Origin: Pseudomonas siliginis
Lineage (GTDB): Bacteria; Pseudomonadota; Gammaproteobacteria; Pseudomonadales; Pseudomonadaceae
Length of the DNA: 64,000 nt
Reading direction: 5' to 3'
NCBI RefSeq assembly: GCF_019145195.1
Contig: NZ_JAHSTW010000009.1
Span: 1 to 64,000 of the forward strand
Of this stretch, positions 1 to 7,114 are shown one piece after another. Under the pieces are notes generated by a model. That model was not told the DNA's origin. It was given only the letters and a program-made list of their open reading frames with translations, and did not search any database. The translations under genes were made by a program, and so were the position numbers. Each line of letters starts with the position of its first letter. Within the stretch, counting starts at the first letter, position 1.

Positions 1-3
1 ATG

Positions 4-35
4 AAAAAGCCCGGCCTGATCAGCCGGGCTTTTTT
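4..35. terminator. Bidirectional intrinsic terminator
   Basis: An 8-bp stem (8-15 with 23-30) is flanked by an A-run (4-8) and a T-run (30-35), so it can stop transcription from both sides. It lies 16 bases beyond the stop codon of the leftward lipoprotein gene and probably also serves a gene to the left of the window. Confidence 0.8.
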
Positions 36-50
36 GCATTCAGCCGTCGC

Positions 51-386
51 TTATTGCGCGGTTTTCAGCTTGACCACGTCACCGGAGATGGTGGTGGTGT
101 AGCCGGTCAGAACCCAGGCCCAGAACCAGTTTTCCTGAACCTGCGTGTTGATCATTGCATCGCCGCCCTTGGCTTGGATGGCCGCGTTTTGCGCGCGCAC
201 AAATCGGCTGTTCTGGCGGATAGGGATGATGCCAAACAGCAGCAGGCCGGTGGCCGATGCTTCGCTGTGGCCAACCACGGTGTATTGGTTGCTGTCGTAA
301 TGGGCGGTTTTCATCGGGGCGCCGGTGCAACCTGCCAGAACCACACCGAACAGTGCGGCGGCGACTACTTTGCTGAGGTATTTCAC
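51..386 (-). CDS. Small predicted lipoprotein of unknown function
   Basis: This 111-residue protein has a lipoprotein signal peptide: basic start MKYLSK, a hydrophobic stretch, then lipobox LAGC with the acylated Cys at residue 20. The mature part is short, mixed in charge and has one hydrophobic stretch (GLLLFGIIPIRQNSRF) followed by an Ala/Gln-rich segment and an aromatic patch (WFWAWVLTGY). No enzymatic motif is visible. An outer-membrane or periplasmic lipoprotein is inferred from the lipobox. The gene stands alone and ends at the terminator at 4-35. Confidence 0.8.
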   Translation of the reverse strand: MKYLSKVVAAALFGVVLAGCTGAPMKTAHYDSNQYTVVGHSEASATGLLLFGIIPIRQNSRFVRAQNAAIQAKGGDAMINTQVQENWFWAWVLTGYTTTISGDVVKLKTAQ

Positions 387-563
387 AGTAAAACTCCATG
401 GGGGAACGCCCGGGATCCGTCTCTCGGGCGGCGCGCATTCTAACCAAAATGATGGCTCATTGGCATCAATCTTGTTTGTATTTACTTGAACCCGTTCGCT
501 GGCCCGCCGTCAGCGATGTCGCATACCATGGCGCCACTTCAATAAAGACAGACACCCGCCTCC

Positions 564-2219
564 ATGTTCAAAGCCAGTCTGCGTAGCCATCTCACCCTGT
601 GGTTCGGCGGTTTGTCCCTGCTGACGTTATTGAGCGTCGGCTTCTATGTCGGTCATATCGCCACCGAACAAATGAAGCAGGCCAGCGGCAACGCCTTGCT
701 GAACACGGCGCGCGCGGCGGCGACGTTATTGGGTGAGCAACTGCGCGAGCGGCAACTGGAGGTCTATCTGCTCAGTCGCGCGCCGCATCTGGAGCGTGGC
801 GATCTGGACAATCCAGCCATCCTCAAGTCGATGCAGTTGCGCACCCAGGCGCGCGCCGAATATGCGTGGATGGGCGTCACCGACGCCGAGGGCAACGTGC
901 GCCAAGCGGTCAATGATCTGCTGGTCGGTCAATCGGTGCAGAAACGCCCGTGGTTCCAGATCGGCTTGCGCCGGCAATACACCGGCGATCCCCATGAAGC
1001 AGTGTTGCTGGCCAAGTTGTTGCCGGGCCTGCCCAATGGCGAGCCGCTGCGCTTCATCGATTTCGCCGCGCCAATCCACAATGCCGAAGGACAGGTGATC
1101 GGCGTGCTGGGTGCACATGCGCACTGGAGTTGGGTGACGCGCATCGTCGAGTCGGCGGCGTTTTCCCACAAGAACTCGGCGCCGGATATTCAGGCGCTGA
1201 TCGTCGACCACGATGGCAAGGTGCTCTACCCCGAAGCGCTGATGGGCCAACAGCTGGCGACCAACGATCCGGTATTGTCGGGCTGGACGGCGGCCAACGG
1301 TTACCTGACCAGCATGGTCACCGTGCCGACGCCATCGGGCACGGCGCTATCATGGTCGATCGCCATTCGCCAGCCATTGGAGACTGCGCTGCAACCGGCG
1401 CGGACGCTGCAATACGAATTGCTAATCCTCGGCGTTTTCGCCGCCATCGTTTTCGGTCTGGTGGCTTATTACTTGGCGCTGTACCTGAGCCGCCCAATCG
1501 AACAACTCGCGCACTCGGCCAAACAGGTGCAGAACAACCAGTCCGGCGCACAGTTCCAGCTCCAGCATCCGGTACTGGAAATCGCCCAGCTCGGCCAGTC
1601 CATCGACGCAATGACGCAGTCACTGCTCGGCAAGGAACGCGAGCTGCAAGAAGCCAACGCCTCGCTGGAAGCCACCGTGGCACAACGCACCGCCGCACTC
1701 ACCGAGGCCAACGCCGAACTGCTGAGTCTGGCCACACATGACGGCTTGACCGGCGTTTACAACCGTCGCCGTTTTGACGAAAAAATCACTGAATACTCGC
1801 TGCTGTCCCGACGCACCGGGCGCCCTTTTGCCTTGTTGCTGATCGATGCCGACCACTTCAAACGCATCAATGACAGCCATGGCCACGCGGTCGGTGATGA
1901 GGTCCTGCAACAACTGGCGACCTTGATCCAGAACAGCGTACGCAGCACCGATTTCGTCGCCCGCTACGGCGGCGAAGAGTTCGCCGTACTGCTGCCGGAA
2001 GTCGCGCAACCTGACACCCCGGAAGTCGTCGCCGAAAAGATTCGCACGGCAGTCGCCGAAGCGCAGTTTCCCGGCGTCGGCAACGTCACGGTGAGTATTG
2101 GCCTCGGCCTGGCAGATCCGGCGGACAACAACCATACGACGCTGATCAAACGTGCCGATCAGCAGCTGTATCAGGCGAAAGCTGCGGGGCGCAATCAGGT
2201 GGCGTTCCATGCCCACTGA
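564..2219 (+). CDS. Membrane diguanylate cyclase with periplasmic Cache-type sensor
   Basis: Predicted to make cyclic di-GMP from two GTP in response to a periplasmic signal. The 551-residue protein has transmembrane helix 1 at about 14-33, a large periplasmic region to about 280 with Cache-like features (WMGVTDAEGNVR, RPWFQIGL), helix 2 at about 283-307, a HAMP-like linker with coiled coil to about 385, and a C-terminal GGDEF domain. The active-site loop reads GGEEF (469-473), a functional variant in this family. An RSTD motif (460-463) five residues upstream matches the RxxD inhibitory site, so product feedback is likely. There is no EAL domain. It is a single gene; the ligand cannot be told from sequence. 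Confidence 0.9.
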   Translation: MFKASLRSHLTLWFGGLSLLTLLSVGFYVGHIATEQMKQASGNALLNTARAAATLLGEQLRERQLEVYLLSRAPHLERGDLDNPAILKSMQLRTQARAEYAWMGVTDAEGNVRQAVNDLLVGQSVQKRPWFQIGLRRQYTGDPHEAVLLAKLLPGLPNGEPLRFIDFAAPIHNAEGQVIGVLGAHAHWSWVTRIVESAAFSHKNSAPDIQALIVDHDGKVLYPEALMGQQLATNDPVLSGWTAANGYLTSMVTVPTPSGTALSWSIAIRQPLETALQPARTLQYELLILGVFAAIVFGLVAYYLALYLSRPIEQLAHSAKQVQNNQSGAQFQLQHPVLEIAQLGQSIDAMTQSLLGKERELQEANASLEATVAQRTAALTEANAELLSLATHDGLTGVYNRRRFDEKITEYSLLSRRTGRPFALLLIDADHFKRINDSHGHAVGDEVLQQLATLIQNSVRSTDFVARYGGEEFAVLLPEVAQPDTPEVVAEKIRTAVAEAQFPGVGNVTVSIGLGLADPADNNHTTLIKRADQQLYQAKAAGRNQVAFHAH

Positions 2220-2260
2220 CACCGGCGTATATCAACCAGAGACAGGTCCGCCCGCACGTC

Positions 2261-2290
2261 GCCATCGCTGGCAAGCCAGCTCCCACAGGG
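2261..2290. repeat. REP palindrome, type B (single)
   Basis: A single copy of the palindrome CGCTGGCAAGCCAGCTCCCAC, the core of the GGGAGCTGGCTTGCCAGCG family, which also occurs as inverted pairs near 22,077 and 40,131. Here it is followed by a type A copy in the same orientation rather than by its own inverted partner. Confidence 0.85.
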
Positions 2291-2332
2291 ATGGGGTAAA
2301 AGGCGGAAATATGGGTCGGCTGGAGAACCGCT

Positions 2333-2699
2333 TTCGCGAGCAGGCTCGCTCCCACAGAAAAGCAATGCAGCGCAGCTGCCCCACTCAACAATGAGCGTTA
2401 GCTCAAGTGCTTTTGATCTTGCTTTTGATCCACCGGCGACGTCGGAAGGCTGAGCGGAGGGATTGATCCGGGGGTGGGAGCGCAGCGACCGTCTGGCGCA
2501 GCCAGACACAGCGAGTGTAGGTGCAGCGAAGCAAACCGTAGCCGCTGCGCCCGGATCGATCCCGCAGCGAAGGGACCCGAGCCTGCGAGGGCCGAACGCA
2601 GGAGCAAGCCTTTTGGGTTACCTTTTTGGCGTTTGAAAAAGGTGACCCGCCGTAAGGGCGGAACCCTAAGCAGCCGTTACCGCAGCAATGGATATGTAC
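2333..2699 (+). repeat. Structured dispersed repeat of about 370 bp, copy 1
   Basis: This unit recurs at 32,371-32,753. It begins with a type A REP (2333-2355) and then can form these helices on the plus strand: GCAGC/GCTGC (2367-2379), TGAGC-GTTA-GCTCA (2392-2405), a long-range 14-bp helix (2459-2472 with 2550-2563), a hairpin inside it (2491-2497 with 2501-2507), CCTGCG/CGCAGG (2582-2602), a 13-bp helix (2615-2627 with 2636-2648) and CCGCC/GGCGG (2647-2661). Differences from copy 2 mostly preserve pairing. Short open frames inside are low-complexity and not supported as genes. The gap from 2220 to 2726 holds only repeats. Confidence 0.85.
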
Positions 2700-2726
2700 T
2701 CAATCAGCCAGGAAACCATCGCCCGA

Positions 2727-3104
2727 CTAGGGCTCAGCACTGAACTTCTGCAGATAAGCCAACAAATTATTCAACTTCTCCTCATCACTCAGCCCCCAGA
2801 AAATCATCCGTGTCCCCGGCACCACCTCTTTCGGGTCCTCCAGATAAGCCTTCAACGTCGCCCGATCCCAGGTAATCCCCGAGTTCTTCATCGCATCGGA
2901 ATAAACATAATTGGCCGAAGTCCCCGCAGCCCGGCCAATGACGCCGTTCAACTGCGGACCAAACCCCGAACGAGCCGACTCGCCAACCTGATGGCAACCG
3001 CCGCACAGACGCGGGAAGATTTTCGCCCCGGCTTCAGGATCGCCCTCAGCCTGTGCGCTGCCGCTGAAAATCAAGGCGAGAAACAGTGTCGTGGTGAATT
3101 TCAT
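2727..3104 (-). CDS. Small class I c-type cytochrome, periplasmic
   Basis: A 125-residue exported monohaem cytochrome. The ATG at 3104 was chosen because it starts a clean signal peptide (MKFTTTLFLALIFSG, cleavage after AQA); a start further upstream would bury it. The haem motif is CGGCH, and the distal Met is probably in GTRMIFWG. The motif region G-x-x-LCGGCHQVGES and the length match soluble cytochromes of the c550/c552 type. It should carry electrons in the periplasm; the partner is unknown. It is followed closely by the separate MocR gene on the same strand, with no sign of a redox operon. Confidence 0.88.
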   Translation of the reverse strand: MKFTTTLFLALIFSGSAQAEGDPEAGAKIFPRLCGGCHQVGESARSGFGPQLNGVIGRAAGTSANYVYSDAMKNSGITWDRATLKAYLEDPKEVVPGTRMIFWGLSDEEKLNNLLAYLQKFSAEP

Positions 3105-3144
3105 TGAACAGTCCAAACCTGGCTTTGCATGGCGTGGGCGCAGT

Positions 3145-4491
3145 TTACAGATAAGCGCCGACAATCGTTCTGACAGTGATCAACGCCTGACGCAACACCT
3201 TCATGTCCACCGAACCCAACGCCAGACGAATCGCATGGGGCGTATTGGCCGCCAGCGAAAACGGCTCGGCGCTGGTGACGGAAATCTGCTGCTGCATCAA
3301 CTCGACCACGATCTGATCGGCACGCACATCTTCGGGCAGCGGCAGCCACAGAAAATACGAAGCCGGATGAGCAACGTAGCGCAGCCCTTTCAGCACCTCG
3401 GCGGCCAAGGCCTGGCGCGCCATCGCATCACGCCGCTTCTGCTCCTCAAGCACGGTGACGGTGCCGTCGTCGAGCCAACCGCACGCAATGGCGGTCATCA
3501 CCCCGGGCGTGTTCCACGTTGTCGCGCGAATGATTCGCTCCAGTGCGGGCACTTGAGGCAGCGGCGCAGCAATGAAGCCAACGCGCAACCCGGTGGCGAT
3601 GTTTTTCGACAGGCCCGATACGTAAAACGTCCGTTCCGGTGCCAGATCGATCAAGGTTCGCGGCGGATTTTCCACCAGAAACGCGTAGGCCGCATCTTCG
3701 ATAAGTGTCAGATCATAGCGTCGGGCAATCGCCACCAATTGCTCGCGCTGTTCCAGTGGCATGACCCAGCCCAGCGGATTGTGCAGCGTCGGCATGCTGT
3801 ACACGGCGCGCACCGCACGCTGGCGGCAGAGCCTGTCCAGTGCCGGCAAATCCGGGCCGTGCTCTGTCATCGGGATCGCCAGCACTTCCAGATGCAACGC
3901 GTCGGCCAGCACCTTGAACCCGGAATAGGTCAGCGCATCGGCGGCGATCACATCACCGGGCTTGAGCAGGGCCATCAGCGTCACCGCCAAACCTTGCTGA
4001 GCGCCATTGACGATCAGCACTTGGTCGGCTTCAACGGTCACGCCGCGTGTCGACAAATGTCGCGCCACCGAGGCGCGTTCGTGGGCACGTCCGGCGTGGG
4101 GTTGATAACGCAGCAACGCTTCGAGATCGCCGGACAACGCCAGTTGCCGCAACGCCGTGCGCAACAACTCAGCCTGACCGGGCAACGACGGATAGTTGAA
4201 ATTCAGGTCGATCATGCCGACCGCTACGTCTTTCTGATCGATGCCCTGCCCCGGCGCCAGCGACGTTTCCCGCACAAAAGTGCCGCGCCCGGCTTCGCCA
4301 CTGACCAGGCCCATCGCCTCAAGCTCGGCATAAACCCGTGAAGCGGTAACCAGCGCCAGTCCTTCCTGCGCCGCCAGTTGCCGATGCGTAGGTAATCGCG
4401 TGCCCGGCGGCAGTCGTCCGCCACGAATATCCGCCGCATAACGGTCAACCAAGGTCTTGTAACGGGATCGGGGCATGCCGGCTGTATCCAT
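3145..4491 (-). CDS. MocR-type (GntR/aminotransferase) transcriptional regulator
   Basis: A 448-residue fusion of an N-terminal GntR winged helix-turn-helix (about residues 10-75, with LPTHRQLAAQ and TASRVYAELE) to a class I aminotransferase fold that binds pyridoxal phosphate. The PLP lysine is in SGLSKN, about K296. MocR proteins usually sense PLP or an amino acid and control a neighbouring gene. The start at 4491 (MDTAGMPRSR) fits the family N-terminus better than the longer frame. It diverges from a DMT exporter across 74 bp, so that exporter is the likely target. The effector is unknown. Confidence 0.9.
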   Translation of the reverse strand: MDTAGMPRSRYKTLVDRYAADIRGGRLPPGTRLPTHRQLAAQEGLALVTASRVYAELEAMGLVSGEAGRGTFVRETSLAPGQGIDQKDVAVGMIDLNFNYPSLPGQAELLRTALRQLALSGDLEALLRYQPHAGRAHERASVARHLSTRGVTVEADQVLIVNGAQQGLAVTLMALLKPGDVIAADALTYSGFKVLADALHLEVLAIPMTEHGPDLPALDRLCRQRAVRAVYSMPTLHNPLGWVMPLEQREQLVAIARRYDLTLIEDAAYAFLVENPPRTLIDLAPERTFYVSGLSKNIATGLRVGFIAAPLPQVPALERIIRATTWNTPGVMTAIACGWLDDGTVTVLEEQKRRDAMARQALAAEVLKGLRYVAHPASYFLWLPLPEDVRADQIVVELMQQQISVTSAEPFSLAANTPHAIRLALGSVDMKVLRQALITVRTIVGAYL

Positions 4492-4565
4492 GACAATTTT
4501 TTGATTGTGCTGATTCTCCGCCCTAGGATCACGGCGACACAAGCCACTTTTTGAGCGCGACCGAC

Positions 4566-5459
4566 ATGCACACAACATCGACTGCGGCCAACCCGGCGCT
4601 GGAAAAGACCAGTGGCTGGATCAACGGTTTTATCGGTGTGCTGATTTTCAGCGGTTCACTTCCGGCGACGCGGCTGGCGGTGCTGGAATTCGATCCGGTG
4701 TTTCTGACCGTGGTGCGAGCAGCGATTGCCGGCGCACTGGCCGTCGGACTTCTGCTGTTGTTCAAGCAACCGCGACCGTCGCGCCATCAGTGGCTGTCGC
4801 TGGTGATTGTGGCGCTGGGCGTGGTGTTGGGTTTTCCGCTGCTGACCGCGTTGGCATTGCAGCACGTAACGTCAGCGCATTCGATCGTGTTTGTAGGATT
4901 GCTGCCGCTGGCCACGGCAATGTTTGGTGTCTTGCGTGGCGGTGAGCGGCCACGGCCGGTGTTCTGGATCTTTTCGGTGCTGGGCAGCGCATTGGTGGTG
5001 GGCTTCGCTCTGTCGCAAGGCCTGAGCGCCTCGCCCATCGGGGATCTGCTGATGCTCGCGGCGATTCTCGCCTGCGGCCTCGGTTACGCCGAAGGCGCGA
5101 AACTGTCACGCAGCCTCGGCGGCTGGCAGGTGATCTGCTGGGCGCTGGTAATGTCGTTACCGCTGATGGCAGTGCTGAGCCTGTGGCTGGCGCCCGCCTC
5201 GTTCGGCAACATCAGCTTGCCTGCGTGGATGTGCCTGGGCTACGTGTCGCTGTTCAGCATGCTGATCGGTTTCGTGTTCTGGTATCGCGGTCTGGCACAA
5301 GGTGGAATCGCAGCGGTCGGGCAGTTGCAGTTGCTGCAGCCGTTTTTCGGTCTGGCGCTGGCGGCGACGTTGCTGCATGAGCAGGTCAGCGTCGGCATGC
5401 TCGGCGTAACGCTTGGGGTGATTCTCTGCGTGGCCGGGGCGAAGAAATTTGCCAAATAG
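4566..5459 (+). CDS. EamA/DMT family inner-membrane exporter
   Basis: A 297-residue polytopic protein of about ten hydrophobic helices arranged as two EamA repeats, typical of drug/metabolite transporters that export amino acids or small metabolites. Seen are the family-like segments FSGSLPATRLAV, VRAAIAGALAV and the second-half GLAQGGIAAVGQLQLLQP. The ATG at 4566 was chosen over an in-frame TTG at 4551; neither has a strong ribosome-binding site. It is divergent from the MocR gene, which probably regulates it. The substrate is not deducible. Confidence 0.87.
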   Translation: MHTTSTAANPALEKTSGWINGFIGVLIFSGSLPATRLAVLEFDPVFLTVVRAAIAGALAVGLLLLFKQPRPSRHQWLSLVIVALGVVLGFPLLTALALQHVTSAHSIVFVGLLPLATAMFGVLRGGERPRPVFWIFSVLGSALVVGFALSQGLSASPIGDLLMLAAILACGLGYAEGAKLSRSLGGWQVICWALVMSLPLMAVLSLWLAPASFGNISLPAWMCLGYVSLFSMLIGFVFWYRGLAQGGIAAVGQLQLLQPFFGLALAATLLHEQVSVGMLGVTLGVILCVAGAKKFAK

Positions 5460-5462
5460 TAT

Positions 5463-6278
5463 TCAGTGTCCGGCTTTCCATTGCCGAGGACTCAGCCCGG
5501 TCTTGCGCCGAAACGCCCGGGCCAGCGCCGACGGACTTTCGTAACCGACCTCTTCGGCAATCAGCGCAATCGGCCGGCCTTCGCGCAGGCGTTTCTGCGC
5601 AAGACTGACGCGCCAGCTCAGCAGGTATTCGGCCGGTGTCTGCCCGACAACCCGGCGAAACTGCTCGGCAAAACCGGCGCGGGACTGGTTCGCCGCCGCC
5701 GCGAGATCGGCCACACTCCAGGGCTTGTGCGGTTGCTCATGGATCAGGTTCAAAGCGCGAGACAAGCGCGGGTCAGCCAGGCCGGCCATCATGCCCGGTT
5801 GCTGATCTCGACTACCGATGAGATGGCGCAGCAACAGAATCACCAGCAATTCGAACAGGCGATCCATCACCGCCACGCGCCCGCAATGCCCTTCAAAAGC
5901 TTCGTTGAACAGCCAGTCAAGGGTGCTGCGCAATTCCGGGATATCGGTGAGTTTCAACACCAGATAGTCCGGTAACGCGGCGGCCAGGGCATTGCCCGAG
6001 CCACCGTCGAAGGTCAGCGAGGCACAGACAATCTGACTGGCCATGGCTTCGTCGGCAAACATCCGATGGGTAAACGGCCGGGGAAAGAAAATCAGTGACG
6101 GTTCGTCCAGACGAATTTCCCGCTCGTTGCCCGGTTTGAGCAGCAACGCCCCGGCTTGCAGAACATGCACGTGCCCGACCGGCTCGCCTTCGTGAACGCT
6201 CACGCCGCAAAACGCGCCGCTATGAAAGGTGCCGGCGTTCACGCCAAAATGACTGAGTAATGTGGAAAGGCGATCCAT
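5463..6278 (-). CDS. AraC-family regulator with N-terminal cupin
   Basis: 271 residues. The N-terminal part (about 1-165) resembles the cupin sensor found in AraC proteins of this kind (HVHVLQAGALLL, FFPRPFTHRMF). The C-terminal 100 residues carry the double helix-turn-helix: WSVADLAAAANQSRAGFAEQFRRVVG and then the signature IALIAEEVGYESPSALARAF. The ATG at 6278 was chosen because the longer frame adds a non-homologous tail. It is divergent from the AhpD-like gene (131 bp between starts), the commonest arrangement for this regulator type, so that gene is the likely target. Confidence 0.88.
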   Translation of the reverse strand: MDRLSTLLSHFGVNAGTFHSGAFCGVSVHEGEPVGHVHVLQAGALLLKPGNEREIRLDEPSLIFFPRPFTHRMFADEAMASQIVCASLTFDGGSGNALAAALPDYLVLKLTDIPELRSTLDWLFNEAFEGHCGRVAVMDRLFELLVILLLRHLIGSRDQQPGMMAGLADPRLSRALNLIHEQPHKPWSVADLAAAANQSRAGFAEQFRRVVGQTPAEYLLSWRVSLAQKRLREGRPIALIAEEVGYESPSALARAFRRKTGLSPRQWKAGH

Positions 6279-6409
6279 GGCTGACTCCCGAAGGCATATC
6301 TGGACGATCTGCCGCATATCCTCGACGATTTGCAGCCAAAGCGCCATTGGCAGCCCCTAAGATCTCTCCATCCCCGCTGCACTTCGCTGCGGAATTTCGG
6401 AGAATCACC

Positions 6410-6928
6410 ATGAGCCGCATCCCTGCAATCAGCCTCGACGCCGCCACCGATGCCACCCGTCCTGCACTGGAAGGCGTGAAGAAAAAAATCGGCTTCCTGC
6501 CCAACGTCTTCACCACCCTCGCCCAAGCGCCAGTTGCATTCGACACTTACCTGCAAGCCTCGGCCATCCTCGGCAAGACCTCATTGAGCGGCAAAGAGAA
6601 AGAAGCCGTTTACCTCGCCACTTCGCAAGTCAACGGTTGCGACTATTGCCTGTCCGCACACACCGTGTTTGCCGGCAAAGCCGGGCTGTCGGCGGAGGAC
6701 ATCATCGCGGCACGTCACGGCGAACTGAATGCCTACGCCGCCCTCGCCCGCCAACTGACCGAAACCCGTGGCCACTTGAGCGATGAACAATTGGCCGCTG
6801 CCCGCGCTGCCGGTATCGATGACCGCAAGATTATCGAAGTGATTGCCCTGGTGGCCGTGCAGACATTGACTAACTACCTGAACAACACGGCGCTGACCGA
6901 CATTGACTTCCCGGCCGTCGAGGCCTGA
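6410..6928 (+). CDS. AhpD-like / carboxymuconolactone decarboxylase family protein
   Basis: A 172-residue all-helical protein with the AhpD redox signature: C77-D-Y-C80 followed by H84, with an acidic residue upstream (KEKEAVYL). Family members act as peroxidatic or disulfide-reducing partners against hydroperoxides or reactive electrophiles. The start at 6410 has GGAG about 8 bases upstream. It is divergent from an AraC regulator and ends at a strong terminator, so it is a single-gene unit. The actual substrate is not known; a general detoxification role is inferred. Confidence 0.87.
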   Translation: MSRIPAISLDAATDATRPALEGVKKKIGFLPNVFTTLAQAPVAFDTYLQASAILGKTSLSGKEKEAVYLATSQVNGCDYCLSAHTVFAGKAGLSAEDIIAARHGELNAYAALARQLTETRGHLSDEQLAAARAAGIDDRKIIEVIALVAVQTLTNYLNNTALTDIDFPAVEA

Positions 6929-6956
6929 GCAGTTGCTCACGAACTGAAGAAAAATC

Positions 6957-6996
6957 CGCTGGCGAAAAGATGCTCTTTTCGCCAGCGCTGTTTTTT
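6957..6996 (+). terminator. Intrinsic terminator of the AhpD-like gene
   Basis: A perfect 14-bp stem (6957-6970 with 6974-6987) closes a three-base loop and is followed by CTG and six T residues (6991-6996). Confidence 0.9.
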
Positions 6997-7114
6997 GCTG
7001 CCATGATGTAGGTCAGAATAATTCGCAGCGCAAACAGTGTCTGGTGCGCTGAAACCAAACACCCTGCGCGCAGGTCTTTGTTCTCAGACAAATGCCCGGA
7101 AAGACACGAACCCC

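Noticed and set aside
2474..2743. Open frames of about 70-110 codons inside both copies of the structured repeat (for example 2398-2607 minus and 32529-32999 plus)
   Set aside because: They lie within a repeat whose differences preserve base pairing rather than protein, and both strands carry equally plausible frames.
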